Below are positions 19,010-26,497 of a DNA stretch of 32,669 nt, one piece after another. The DNA is taken from NCBI GenBank assembly GCA_004322275.1, contig SCTA01000017.1:75595-108263 (forward strand), given 5' to 3'. Position numbers and translations under genes: made by a program. This stretch comes from a bacterium (GTDB lineage: Bacteria > Desulfobacterota > Deferrisomatia > Deferrisomatales > BM512). The notes under the pieces are model-generated. The model saw nothing but the letters and a program-made list of their open reading frames with translations. It did no database searches and was not told the DNA's origin. Position 1 is the stretch's first letter, and each line of letters starts with the position of its first letter.

Positions 19010-19486
19010 ATGAAGCTCACTACGAAAAGCCGCTACGGCGTACGAGCGATGTTCGACATTGCCTACAATGCGGGAGGGCTTCCGGCGCAGATAAAGGATA
19101 TCTCCGAAAGGCAGCGGATAAGCCCCCGCTATCTGGAGCAGATATTCCAGAAGCTAAAGAAGGTCGGCATTCTCGGCAGCAAGAGGGGCCCCAAGGGCGG
19201 CTACTACCTCAAGAAAGCTCCCTCCGAGATCACCCTCTACGAGATAATAACCGCTACGGAAGGCCCAATAGAACTCGTCTTCTGCGTCGGGACGGACGAG
19301 GAGGGAGTTTCCTGCGGGGCTGTCTGCGAGATGAAGGGCGAGTGCGTGGCCAGCGAGCTCTGGAAGGACATAGGCGACAAGATCGCCGACATCTTCAAGG
19401 AGACCACCATTCAGACCCTTTGCGACAGGGCCGAGCAGTTGGGGATTGAGAGGAAGCTGGACGCGAGGTTCATGTACTTCATCTGA
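19010..19486 (+). CDS. Rrf2/IscR-family transcriptional regulator
   Basis: A 158-residue winged-helix repressor of the Rrf2 family, which senses iron-sulfur status, redox state or related signals. The N-terminus MKLTTKSRYGVRAMFDIA and the recognition region ISPRYLEQIFQKLKKVGILGSKRGPKGGY are diagnostic. Four cysteines lie in the usual cluster-binding loop: Cys92, Cys102, Cys106 and Cys112 (CX9CX3CX5C), unlike the CX5CX5C of E. coli IscR, so a cluster is plausible but with different ligands. It has its own strong promoter and is not next to isc or suf genes, so the target is unknown. The stop codon runs directly into a repeat. Confidence 0.88.
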   Translation: MKLTTKSRYGVRAMFDIAYNAGGLPAQIKDISERQRISPRYLEQIFQKLKKVGILGSKRGPKGGYYLKKAPSEITLYEIITATEGPIELVFCVGTDEEGVSCGAVCEMKGECVASELWKDIGDKIADIFKETTIQTLCDRAEQLGIERKLDARFMYFI

Positions 19487-19571
19487 AAACCGCTGCGAGC
19501 CCCGGCTTCCTATTTCGGCTATGCCTGCCCCCGGAAGCCTCTAGCGGACTCCTTGCCCTCCACCGAAATAG
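19486..19571. repeat. Degenerate family-1 repeat fragment with a 9-bp inverted repeat
   Basis: The first 24 bp (19486-19509), beginning at the last base of the upstream stop codon, match the terminus of the repeat at 11769-11890 (reverse complement) at 23 of 24 positions. The rest diverges, but CTATTTCGG (19510-19518) and CCGAAATAG (19563-19571) form a perfect inverted repeat. No gene lies between 19487 and 19709. Confidence 0.55.
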
Positions 19572-19654
19572 TTTGCCGGAGAGAAGAAAATCTTTCACGG
19601 CTCGGGCAAGGACAGGTACTTGCGACCGGCGCTTGACTGACTATGATTTAGGCT

Positions 19655-19688
19655 GCGCCCCGGCATGAACTCCGGGGCGCGGTTTTTT
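19655..19688 (+). terminator. Strong terminator-like hairpin directly upstream of gap
   Basis: A perfect 9-bp GC-rich stem (GCGCCCCGG at 19655-19663 with CCGGGGCGC at 19672-19680) is followed by GG and six T residues. It ends about 20 bp before the gap ATG. It may terminate the regulator transcript, or act on a gap leader if the weak promoter-like pair at 19620-19625 (TTGCGA) and 19642-19647 (TATGAT) is used. Confidence 0.75.
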
Positions 19689-19709
19689 GAATTCCACAGG
19701 GAGTAGTGA

Positions 19710-20708
19710 ATGAGCATCCGCGTTGCAATTAACGGCTTCGGAAGGATCGGCCGCACGTTATTTCGCCTCTTGCTCGAAAATCCCGAGGTGGAAGTCGTAG
19801 CCATAAACGACCTCCATGAGGAGCGGATTCTGGCCCACCTTTTCCGCTTCGACTCGGTCCACGGCCCCTGGAGCGGCAAGGTTGAATACGGCCCAGGCTG
19901 GATGAAGGTCAACCAGCATAAAGTCCCGATGATCCGCCAGCCCCATCCCGAAGGATTGCCGTGGGCAAAGCACTCCGTGGACCTCGTCATTGAATCGACC
20001 GGGGTCTTCGCGCACCGCAAGGATGCGCGCGGCCACCTTCTCGCCGGAGCGAAGAAAGTCCTGATAACCGCCTATTGCGACGACGCCGACGTAACCGTCG
20101 TCCTCGGGGTGAATCAGGAGCTTTACGACCCCGGCAAGCACGCGATCATCAGCGCCGCCTCCTGCACCACCAACTGCCTCGCCCCCGTCGTAAAAGTACT
20201 CAACGAGACCTTTGGGGTGGAAAAAGGGCTCGTCACGACGGTTCACTCCTACACCAACGATCAGAAACTCCTCGACAGCGCCCATCAGGACCTCAGAAGG
20301 GCGCGCGCCGCGGCTCTTTCCATAATCCCCACCACAACGGGGGCCGCCCGTGCCGTGGAAAAGGTGCTGCCGGAGCTTGCGGGCAAGCTCGACGGGGTTT
20401 CGGTGCGAGTGCCCACCGCCGACATCTCTCTGGCCGACATCACCCTCCTGATGAAGCGTGAGGTTTCGGCCAAAGAGGTTAACGAGGCCCTCCATGCGGC
20501 GGCCCATACAAGACTTTCCGGCATTCTGGGTTACAGCGAAGACCCTCTGGTATCGATGGATTATCGCGGATGCCCCTTCTCGGCGGTCGTGGACGCCCTT
20601 CAAACCCGCGTCGTCGATGGCAATCTTATCAAGGTGTCGGCGTGGTACGACAACGAGACCGGGTACGCCAACCGGCTTTCGGAGCTTACCGGCCTGATTT
20701 TCATTTGA
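19710..20708 (+). CDS. gap: Glyceraldehyde-3-phosphate dehydrogenase
   Basis: Oxidises and phosphorylates glyceraldehyde 3-phosphate using NAD(P). The 332 residues have the family length: Rossmann motif INGFGRIGR (8-16), the coenzyme-selecting INDL near 32-35 that favours NAD, catalytic Cys152 in ASCTTNCLAP, and catalytic His179 in TVHSYT. WYDNETGYANR near the C-terminus is diagnostic. AGGGAGT precedes the ATG. It is the first gene of a gap-pgk-tpiA-secG run, 19 bp before pgk. Direction of flux (glycolysis or gluconeogenesis) cannot be told from the sequence. Confidence 0.96.
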   Translation: MSIRVAINGFGRIGRTLFRLLLENPEVEVVAINDLHEERILAHLFRFDSVHGPWSGKVEYGPGWMKVNQHKVPMIRQPHPEGLPWAKHSVDLVIESTGVFAHRKDARGHLLAGAKKVLITAYCDDADVTVVLGVNQELYDPGKHAIISAASCTTNCLAPVVKVLNETFGVEKGLVTTVHSYTNDQKLLDSAHQDLRRARAAALSIIPTTTGAARAVEKVLPELAGKLDGVSVRVPTADISLADITLLMKREVSAKEVNEALHAAAHTRLSGILGYSEDPLVSMDYRGCPFSAVVDALQTRVVDGNLIKVSAWYDNETGYANRLSELTGLIFI

Positions 20709-20727
20709 AAACTTAAGGGAGGCTGTC

Positions 20728-21921
20728 ATGGCAATAAATTCCATCGACGATATCGCCCTCAAGGGAAAGCGCGTCTTCGTCCGGGTAGACTTCAACGTGC
20801 CCATGAAGGAGGGAGTCATCTCCGACGATACCCGCATACGCGCCGCCGTGCCTACCTTCGAGAAGATTCTCTCGGAAGGGGGGTCGATTATTGCGGCGAG
20901 CCATCTAGGGCGGCCCAAGGGAGGCCCTGACCCGGCCTTCAGCCTGCTTCCGGTCGCAAAAAAACTTCAGGAGATTATGGGCGTGAAGGTGCTCATGTCG
21001 CCGGAGGTGATCGGCGAGACTACGACCCGGCTGGCGCGGGAGCTTAAGCCCGGAGAGATACTCCTCCTCGAAAACGTCCGTTTTGCGGCTGGCGAAACCA
21101 AAAACGACCCGGCCCTCTCGAAGGAGCTGTCCGCCCTCGCCGAGGCCTACGTCAACGACGCCTTCGGCTCCTGCCACCGCGCACACTCCTCGACCGCCGG
21201 GATGGCCGGGTACTTCCCGAGGGAGGCGCGGGGAGCCGGATACCTGATGCAAAAGGAGATAAAGGCCTTTGAAAGGGTGCTCCGAAACCCCGAACGGCCC
21301 TTCGTGGCGATTCTCGGCGGCGCGAAGGTCTCCGACAAGATCTCCGTCATCGAAAACCTTTTGCCGAAGGTAGACAGGATGCTGATCGGGGGCGCGATGG
21401 CCTACACCTTCCTCGCGGCGCAGGGGATAGCCGTCGGCGGTTCCCTCGTCGAGGGCGACAGGATCGAACTGGCCGCTTCCCTCCTCAAGGCTGCGAAGGG
21501 GCTCGGCGTTGAGTTTCTCCTCCCCTCCGATCACCTTGTCGCGAGCGAGCTTGCGGAAGGGGGCACCCCCTCCGTGACGCCGGACGCCTCCGTCCCGGCG
21601 GGGATGAAGGCTTTCGACATCGGGCCCGTCACCGTCGAGAGGTACAAAAAGGCGCTGGAGGGCGCGAAGACCGTAGTCTGGAACGGACCGATGGGGGTCT
21701 TTGAAAATCCGGCTTTCGCTCGGGGGACCTTCGCGGTCGCCGAGGCTGTAGCGAACTGCGGGGGGTACACGGTGGTCGGAGGAGGCGACAGCGTTTCGGC
21801 CGTCAAAAAATCCGGCAACGCAAAGAAGATATCCCACGTTTCCACCGGCGGCGGCGCTTCCCTGGAACTTCTTGAGGGAAAAGTCCTTCCGGGAATTGCC
21901 GCCCTGGGAGGTGATAGATGA
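20728..21921 (+). CDS. pgk: Phosphoglycerate kinase
   Basis: Transfers phosphate from 1,3-bisphosphoglycerate to ADP. The 397 residues have the usual two-domain layout: RVDFNVPMKEG in the N-terminal substrate domain, SHLGRPKG, the hinge region, and the nucleotide site GPMGVFENPAFARGT followed by GGGDSVSAV and STGGGASLELLEG. GGGAGG lies well spaced upstream of the ATG. The last codons overlap the tpiA start by four bases. Nothing unusual was noted. Confidence 0.97.
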   Translation: MAINSIDDIALKGKRVFVRVDFNVPMKEGVISDDTRIRAAVPTFEKILSEGGSIIAASHLGRPKGGPDPAFSLLPVAKKLQEIMGVKVLMSPEVIGETTTRLARELKPGEILLLENVRFAAGETKNDPALSKELSALAEAYVNDAFGSCHRAHSSTAGMAGYFPREARGAGYLMQKEIKAFERVLRNPERPFVAILGGAKVSDKISVIENLLPKVDRMLIGGAMAYTFLAAQGIAVGGSLVEGDRIELAASLLKAAKGLGVEFLLPSDHLVASELAEGGTPSVTPDASVPAGMKAFDIGPVTVERYKKALEGAKTVVWNGPMGVFENPAFARGTFAVAEAVANCGGYTVVGGGDSVSAVKKSGNAKKISHVSTGGGASLELLEGKVLPGIAALGGDR

Positions 21922-22673
21922 GAACTCCGCTGATACTCGGCAACTGGAAGATGAACAAGACTTCCGAAGAAACCATAAGTTTCATCGAGGAGTTAAAACC
22001 GCTTCTTGAGGATCTGTCCGGCGTCGAGGTGGGCGTCGCGCCGCCCTACACCCTCCTTCACCTCGCGGGAAGCCTTCTGGCGGACACGAAGGTGCTTCTT
22101 GGGGCGCAAAATTGCCACTGGGCTCCCCACGGAGCCTTTACCGGGGAGATATCTTCCTCCATGCTCCTTGAGGCGGGGTGCGCTTTCGCCATCCTCGGAC
22201 ATTCCGAAAGGCGGCAGCTCTTTGGGGAGAGCGACGCAAGGGTCGCCCAAAGAGCGCGCGCCGCCCTCGAAGCGGGCCTTTTGCCGGTGGTCTGCGTAGG
22301 CGAAACCCTCGCCGAGAGGGACGCGGGGCGTCACTTCGACGTGGTGGCGGCCCAACTCGCGGGGTCTCTGGCCGGCTTTTCGCCGGAGGAGCTTGCCGGA
22401 ATGGTAATCGCCTACGAGCCGGTCTGGGCCATCGGCACCGGGAGAACCGCCTCGGTTGAGCAGGCGCAGGAGATGCACGGATTCATAAGAGGACTCATAG
22501 GGAAAATGGGGGGGGAGGCCGCCGGGTCGCGGACGAGAATTCTCTACGGGGGCTCGGTAACGCCGCAAAACGCCGCGTCATTGCTGGAACAAACCGACGT
22601 TGACGGGGCGCTCGTGGGAGGCGCGAGCCTCGACTCACAAAAATTTGCATCCATTGCTCGTTTTCGTGTATAA
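21918..22673 (+). CDS. tpiA: Triosephosphate isomerase
   Basis: Interconverts dihydroxyacetone phosphate and glyceraldehyde 3-phosphate. The 251 residues form one TIM barrel with the N-terminal GNWKMNKT (catalytic Lys), the electrophile His in ILGHSERRQLF, the catalytic Glu in VIAYEPVWAIGTGR and the phosphate-binding YGGSVTPQNA. The ATG lies inside an ATGA overlap with the pgk stop, preceded by GGGAGGTGAT within pgk, so translation is coupled. Confidence 0.97.
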   Translation: MRTPLILGNWKMNKTSEETISFIEELKPLLEDLSGVEVGVAPPYTLLHLAGSLLADTKVLLGAQNCHWAPHGAFTGEISSSMLLEAGCAFAILGHSERRQLFGESDARVAQRARAALEAGLLPVVCVGETLAERDAGRHFDVVAAQLAGSLAGFSPEELAGMVIAYEPVWAIGTGRTASVEQAQEMHGFIRGLIGKMGGEAAGSRTRILYGGSVTPQNAASLLEQTDVDGALVGGASLDSQKFASIARFRV

Positions 22674-22711
22674 AGCGTTTTCTCGAAAATGTTCGGAAGG
22701 TTTGGTTTGAG

Positions 22712-23059
22712 ATGGCAACTTTCGTAACGATAATTCACGTACTTGTCTGCTTCGCCCTCATCGGCATCGTCCTCCTTCAAAGAGGCAAGGGCGCCGACAT
22801 GGGCGCGGCCTTCGGCGGTTCGAGCCAGACGATCTTCGGCTCCAGCGGCGGCGCGACCTTCATGAGCAAGCTCACGACCACGGCCGCTATCGTCTTCATG
22901 CTCACCTCGATAGGGCTCGGGCTTCTTTACAAGTCCAGCGCGAGCAGCATCGATTCGAGCTTTTTTACCGAACAGCCCCAGAGCGCCCCCGCGGAAGCCG
23001 TGCCCTCCATGCCGGTTACGCCCGCCCCTCCGGCCCCGGCGCCCGAAGAGAAAAAATAG
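22712..23059 (+). CDS. secG: Protein-export membrane protein SecG
   Basis: Auxiliary subunit of the SecYEG translocon. The 115 residues show two membrane segments (about 3-22 and 52-72) joined by the characteristic Gly/Ser-rich loop with RGKGADMGAAFGGSSQTIFG. The C-terminal tail is rich in Pro and Ala and ends in EEKK, more extended than in short SecG proteins but common in this lineage. It follows tpiA by 38 bp, an arrangement seen in many bacteria, and is followed by tRNA-Leu. Confidence 0.93.
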   Translation: MATFVTIIHVLVCFALIGIVLLQRGKGADMGAAFGGSSQTIFGSSGGATFMSKLTTTAAIVFMLTSIGLGLLYKSSASSIDSSFFTEQPQSAPAEAVPSMPVTPAPPAPAPEEKK

Positions 23060-23066
23060 GTTTTGT

Positions 23067-23151
23067 GCCCAAGTGGTGGAATTGGTAGACACGCTATCTT
23101 GAGGGGGTAGTGGGTATTCCCGTGCCGGTTCGAATCCGGCCTTGGGCACCA
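23067..23151 (+). tRNA. tRNA-Leu, anticodon GAG
   Basis: The 85-nt sequence folds as a class II tRNA: acceptor GCCCAAG/CTTGGGC, leucine-type D-arm GGTGGAATTGGTAGACAC, anticodon stem CTATC/GGTAG with loop TTGAGGG (anticodon 23101-23103), a long variable arm, T-arm GCCGG-TTCGAAT-CCGGC, and an encoded CCA. It reads CUC and CUU codons. Confidence 0.97.
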
Positions 23152-23161
23152 TAAGTTCAGC

Positions 23162-23190
23162 AAAGAGCGCACCCGCAAGGTGCGCTCTTT
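23162..23190 (+). terminator. Terminator hairpin after tRNA-Leu
   Basis: A perfect 12-bp stem (AAAGAGCGCACC at 23162-23173, GGTGCGCTCTTT at 23179-23190) with a five-base loop, ending in TTT. It probably ends the gap-to-tRNA-Leu transcript. The remaining gap to 23327 shows nothing I recognise. Confidence 0.75.
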
Positions 23191-23327
23191 CGTTATGGGA
23201 AACTCCATCTTCCTTGATGGGTAACGCCGTTTGTGGTACTTCTGTAACGTTGCAATTGAAAGCCGCTGTGCTTCCTTTCAGGCCGGGCGGCGTTGCCTTA
23301 CAGCCCATCGGGAAGAGGTCGATGCAC

Positions 23328-23843
23328 ATGAGAAGGGTATCTTTTTCGCTGCTGGCGTTGGCGTTTATCCTCCTGTTTGTTCCGAAGATGTCTTTTGCCG
23401 GAATGGGCGGCGGAAACATCCTGCCCGTTGGAGTCGCCGCGCCAGACTTCGAGTACACCGACCTCGACGGACAAAAATCCTCCCTTTACGAGACCGACAA
23501 GGGAAAGCCCCTTCTTCTGGTCTTCATACAGCGCACTTGTAGATCCTGCCAGAGAGAGATGGAGTTTCTAAAGGAACTGAAGGCAAGAAATAGCGACCTG
23601 AACATCCTCGGCGTCTTCATTGACGCGGTTGAGAAAAACTTTAACGGCTTCAAGAAGGAGATGGGACTTCCCTTCCGCTTTTTCTGGGATGGCAATCTGG
23701 AAGTGGCCGACGGTTACGGCGTCTCCTTCGCCCCCACCAGCTTTCTGCTGGACAAAGACCGCGTAATTTCAAAGGTTTACCGGGGCTGGTCAAGGCAGGA
23801 CGACCAGCTGGAGAACGACTACAAGGTACTTTCCACCCGTTAG
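23328..23843 (+). CDS. Exported thioredoxin-fold protein (TlpA/ResA or AhpC-TSA type)
   Basis: A 171-residue protein with a signal peptide (RRVSFSLLALAFILLF, cleavage near SFA-G) and a thioredoxin-like domain: VAAPDFEYTDLDGQKSSLYE, then VFIQRTCRSCQREMEFL with a CRSC redox pair, FIDAVEKNF, and the conserved cis-Pro region FAPTSFLLDKD. It should act outside the cytoplasm as a disulfide reductase or peroxide-linked thiol protein. The open frame extends upstream to 23142 but crosses the tRNA and terminator. Of two in-frame ATGs (23322, 23328) I prefer 23328, nine bases after AGAGG. A small gene follows after 8 bp. Confidence 0.82.
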   Translation: MRRVSFSLLALAFILLFVPKMSFAGMGGGNILPVGVAAPDFEYTDLDGQKSSLYETDKGKPLLLVFIQRTCRSCQREMEFLKELKARNSDLNILGVFIDAVEKNFNGFKKEMGLPFRFFWDGNLEVADGYGVSFAPTSFLLDKDRVISKVYRGWSRQDDQLENDYKVLSTR

Positions 23844-23851
23844 GGGAAATC

Positions 23852-24025
23852 ATGGCCGAGGGCATAAGGGCGGAAGTCGAAAAGAGGGCGCGGGAAGGCA
23901 AAATATCCTGCAAGGAAGCCTTAAGGCTGGCTAACGAGCTGGGGGTTTCTCCCGCCGAGGTGGGCAAGGCGGCGGACGAGCTGAAAATCAAGATAGCAGG
24001 ATGTCAGCTGGGCTGTTTTAAATGA
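23852..24025 (+). CDS. 57-residue protein of unknown function with a C-terminal CQLGCF motif
   Basis: ATG after AGGGGAAA, eight bases past the upstream stop, encoding 57 residues, rich in Ala, Lys and Glu. The pattern KISCKEALRLANELGVSPAEVGKAADELKIKI reads like a helix-turn-helix or small helical bundle, with one Cys (20), then GCQLGCFK at the end with two more Cys. I have a recollection of similar short proteins with this ending in deltaproteobacteria, but cannot name a function. Possible roles are metal binding through the three cysteines or a small regulator for the upstream thiol protein, both inference. Its stop TGA is the first three bases of an inverted repeat element. Confidence 0.7.
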   Translation: MAEGIRAEVEKRAREGKISCKEALRLANELGVSPAEVGKAADELKIKIAGCQLGCFK

Positions 24026-24166
24026 GGCTGCCCAAAAACTGCTGCGAGCCCCGTTTTCTGCGTCGCGTGCTCGCTCGAAAGCTCGCCTAACACCCGGTTA
24101 TGTCTCGCTTCTCGCTGCGCGTCTCCTTGAAACCGGGTCTTCTCGCGACGTTTTAGGACAGCCTCA
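24023..24166. repeat. Family-1 palindromic element, full copy with terminal inverted repeats
   Basis: 144 bp, starting TGAGGCTGCCCAAAAAC and ending with the complement of TGAGGCTGTCCTAAAAC, so the 17-bp ends differ at about two positions. The ends resemble the GAGGCTGTCCCAAAA-type termini of some insertion sequences (from memory). The interior matches 11769-11890 in inverted orientation. Its two terminal TGA triplets are the stop codons of the small gene on the plus strand and of pth on the minus strand. No reading frame is inside. It may also act as a two-way terminator. Confidence 0.75.
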
Positions 24167-24724
24167 AGCCAAATATCTGATACAAAGGCTCCGCGCTTTC
24201 GCGGGGCCTTTTTCAGTCCCCTCTTCGATGATGCTTATCACTGCGCTTGCGGCGCGCTCCAGAAACGGGGGCAGAGCGGCTGCTTCGCCGGGGGAAAACT
24301 CTGCGAGGACGTGATCGGGGGGCGAAACTCCCTCGGGCGGCCTGCCTACGCCTATCTTCACGCGGCAAAATTCCGCCGTCCCAAGCTCCTCTATTATCGA
24401 ACGGATGCCGTTGTGGCCCCCGTGGCCGCCGGAAACCCTTATGCGAAGGGTCCCGAAAGGGAGGTCGAGGTCGTCGTGGACGACGATGAGCGAAGACGCC
24501 CGCTCCCTAAGGGGTGCGACGGCGATTCCGCTTCTGTTCATGTAAGTGAGGGGTTTTAAAAGGAGGATGGATTTCGGGCCCAGCCCGGCTTTTGCCGCCA
24601 GACCGGGCCCGATTGTATTCCACTTGTCCGCCCCGAGCCGAAGCCCGAGTAGATCCACTACCATAAAGCCTGCGTTGTGGCGGGTGCGGGAGTACTTCTC
24701 CCCGGGGTTTCCAAGCCCCGCCAC
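24164..24724 (-). CDS. pth: Peptidyl-tRNA hydrolase
   Basis: Releases tRNA from prematurely dropped peptidyl-tRNA. Key residues are present: Asn in GLGNPG, catalytic His in RTRHNAGF, Asn in LTYMNRSG, and Asp in VVHDDLDLPFG, with GGHGGHNGIRSI typical of the family. The only standard start is the GTG at 24724, giving 186 residues beginning MAGLGNPG, which cuts part of the first strand and has no ribosome-binding site. In-frame sequence upstream (APLSPFDFLVAGLGNPG) matches the family better and would start at ATA (24754) or ATC (24757), seven or four bases after AGAGG. The true start may be non-canonical. It follows rplY by 32 bp from the GTG. Its stop lies in a repeat. Confidence 0.92.
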   Translation of the reverse strand: MAGLGNPGEKYSRTRHNAGFMVVDLLGLRLGADKWNTIGPGLAAKAGLGPKSILLLKPLTYMNRSGIAVAPLRERASSLIVVHDDLDLPFGTLRIRVSGGHGGHNGIRSIIEELGTAEFCRVKIGVGRPPEGVSPPDHVLAEFSPGEAAALPPFLERAASAVISIIEEGTEKGPAKARSLCIRYLA

Positions 24725-24756
24725 GAGAAAGTCGAAGGGTGAAAGAGGGGCTATGA

Positions 24757-25374
24757 TTAAGCCTCTGCGGTTCCTTCGGCGGTTTCCTTGGCCGCTCCCT
24801 CTTCCTCGGAGGAGGGGGAGATGACCGCGCAGATCGCGACCTTCACGTTTTCGAGCAGGGTGACTCCCTCGGGCGGCGTGATGTCGCTCAGGTGGAGGGA
24901 GTGTCCGAGGCGAAGCTCCGTAACGTCCAGCACTATCGCTTCCGGGAGGTTGTCCGGCAGGCAGGAGACTTCGAGGTTGCGGCGGGCGATCTGGAGAATT
25001 CCGCCGAGCTTGACGCCGACGGCCGTGCCCACGATGCGCACAGGAACGGAGGCGTGGATCGGGCGGTTGGGATCGAGCATGTAAAAATCGGCGTGGAGGA
25101 AGCGGCGGCGCAGGGGGTGAACCTGCAACTCCTTGATGAGCGCCCTCTTGCCGTTGATCTTTTCGTCATCGCACTTGAAGCGGATGAAGACGTTTCTGCC
25201 CGCGGAGGTGGAGAGGGCCTTTATAAGCTCGCGCTCGGAGCAGTTAAGCATGGTGGGGGAGACGTCGCAGCCGTAAAGGATGCCGGGAATGTTTCCCACG
25301 GCGCGCACCTTGCGCGCAGCGCCTTTGCCGGAACCGGGCTTCACGGCGACTGAGAGTTCAACTTCGCTATGCAT
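24757..25374 (-). CDS. rplY: 50S ribosomal protein bL25, CTC (general stress) form
   Basis: Binds the 5S rRNA region of the large subunit. At 205 residues it is the two-domain CTC/TL5 form: an N-terminal L25 domain (about 1-95, RKVRAVGNIPGILYG and HPLRRRFLHADFYML at its end) and a C-terminal beta domain (about 100-190, VPVRIVGTAVGVKLGGIL, HSLHLSDI), then an acidic Glu/Ala tail. AGAGGAAAG precedes the ATG. It lies between prs and pth on the minus strand, a conserved neighbourhood that supports coexpression of the three. Confidence 0.94.
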   Translation of the reverse strand: MHSEVELSVAVKPGSGKGAARKVRAVGNIPGILYGCDVSPTMLNCSERELIKALSTSAGRNVFIRFKCDDEKINGKRALIKELQVHPLRRRFLHADFYMLDPNRPIHASVPVRIVGTAVGVKLGGILQIARRNLEVSCLPDNLPEAIVLDVTELRLGHSLHLSDITPPEGVTLLENVKVAICAVISPSSEEEGAAKETAEGTAEA

Positions 25375-25423
25375 TGTTCTTTCCTCTTAAACGTTAGGTA
25401 AAACGCGTTAAATCGACACTTGA

Positions 25424-26365
25424 TTAAACGAAAAGCGAGCTTACCGAGCCGCGGTCCTGGATCCTGCGAATCGCATGGGCCAGCAGCGGCGCTACGGACA
25501 GAACCTTTACTTTCGGACACTCCATGGTCGCGCCGCTGAGGGCTATCGTGTCGGAGGTGATAAGCTCCTCTATCGGCGAATCCATTATCCTCGAAACGGC
25601 GGGGCCGGAGAGCACTGCGTGCGTGGCGACGGCGTAGACCGAGCGAGCGCCGTTCTCTTTTAAGGCCTTGGCGGCGTTGGTCAGGGTTCCGGCGGTATCG
25701 ACCATGTCGTCGAGGAGGACGGTGTCCTTGCCGGAGACGTCGCCGATGATGTTCATCACCTCGCAGACGTTGGCCCGCTCGCGCCTCTTGTCGATAATCG
25801 CCAGCCCGGCGTCAAGCCTACGGGCGAAGGCCCTGGCTCTCTCGACGCCGCCCGCGTCGGGGCTGACCATAACCAGCTCGTCTCCCTTGAAGCGGCGCTT
25901 GAGCTCCTCGATGAGAACCGGCGTGGCGAAGAGATTATCGACCGGAATGTTGAAAAACCCCTGAATCTGGCCGGCGTGGAGGTCAACCGTCATCACCCTG
26001 TCGGCGCCCGCCTGCGTTATCAGGTCGGCGACAAGCTTGGCGGTAATCGGGACGCGGGGTAAAACCTTGCGGTCCTGCCTCGCATAGCCGTAGTAGGGTA
26101 TGACGGCGGAGATCGAGGTGGCGCTGGCCCTCTTGAGGGCGTCCATTATTATCAGGAGCTCCATGAGGTTGTGGTTCACGGGAGTGGAGGTCGACTGTAT
26201 GACGAAGACATCGTAGCCCCTCACGCTCTCCTGAATTTCAACGCTTATCTCCCCGTCGCTGAAGGTCTTTATGGTCGCTGGGGCGAGAGGGCAGCCAAGC
26301 TCGCGGCTTATCGCCTGCGCGAGCGGAATGTTGGCTGTGCCGCTTATTATCCTGATATTGTCCAT
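25424..26365 (-). CDS. prs: Ribose-phosphate pyrophosphokinase (PRPP synthetase)
   Basis: Makes PRPP from ribose 5-phosphate and ATP for purine, pyrimidine, histidine and NAD synthesis. The ATG at 26365 gives 313 residues starting [17 protein letters not shown], the usual class I N-terminus; a TTG seven codons earlier has no better ribosome-binding site. Motifs are [32 protein letters not shown], and the PRPP-binding [13 protein letters not shown]. 49 bp separate it from rplY downstream, and tRNA-Gln lies just upstream. Nothing unusual was seen. Confidence 0.95.
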   Translation of the reverse strand: MDNIRIISGTANIPLAQAISRELGCPLAPATIKTFSDGEISVEIQESVRGYDVFVIQSTSTPVNHNLMELLIIMDALKRASATSISAVIPYYGYARQDRKVLPRVPITAKLVADLITQAGADRVMTVDLHAGQIQGFFNIPVDNLFATPVLIEELKRRFKGDELVMVSPDAGGVERARAFARRLDAGLAIIDKRRERANVCEVMNIIGDVSGKDTVLLDDMVDTAGTLTNAAKALKENGARSVYAVATHAVLSGPAVSRIMDSPIEELITSDTIALSGATMECPKVKVLSVAPLLAHAIRRIQDRGSVSSLFV

Positions 26366-26411
26366 CTGCCTGTCCGATTCTTTCAATTTATATCGTATCC
26401 CATGATGAAAA

Positions 26412-26486
26412 TGGCTGGGGCGGCAGGATTCGAACCTGCGATTACCGGAATCAAAACCCGGTGGCTTACCGCTTGCCGACGCCCCA
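26412..26486 (-). tRNA. tRNA-Gln, anticodon TTG
   Basis: On the minus strand the 75-nt sequence begins TGGGGCGTCGGCAAGCGGTA, has anticodon loop TTTTGAT (anticodon at 26452-26454 on the plus strand as CAA), a T-arm GCAGG-TTCGAAT-CCTGC and ends CGCCCCA-GCCA with encoded CCA. It closely resembles E. coli tRNA-Gln(UUG). It lies between ispE and prs, probably in one transcript. Confidence 0.97.
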
Positions 26487-26497
26487 GTGCATCGGAA

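Noticed and set aside
23142-23327. Upstream extension of the exported thioredoxin-fold protein
   Set aside because: It would read through the end of tRNA-Leu and the terminator hairpin; the signal peptide starts at 23322/23328.
23191-23327. Riboswitch in the leader of the thioredoxin-fold gene
   Set aside because: The leader is long enough, but I could not match cyclic di-GMP, TPP, cobalamin or other conserved cores to it.
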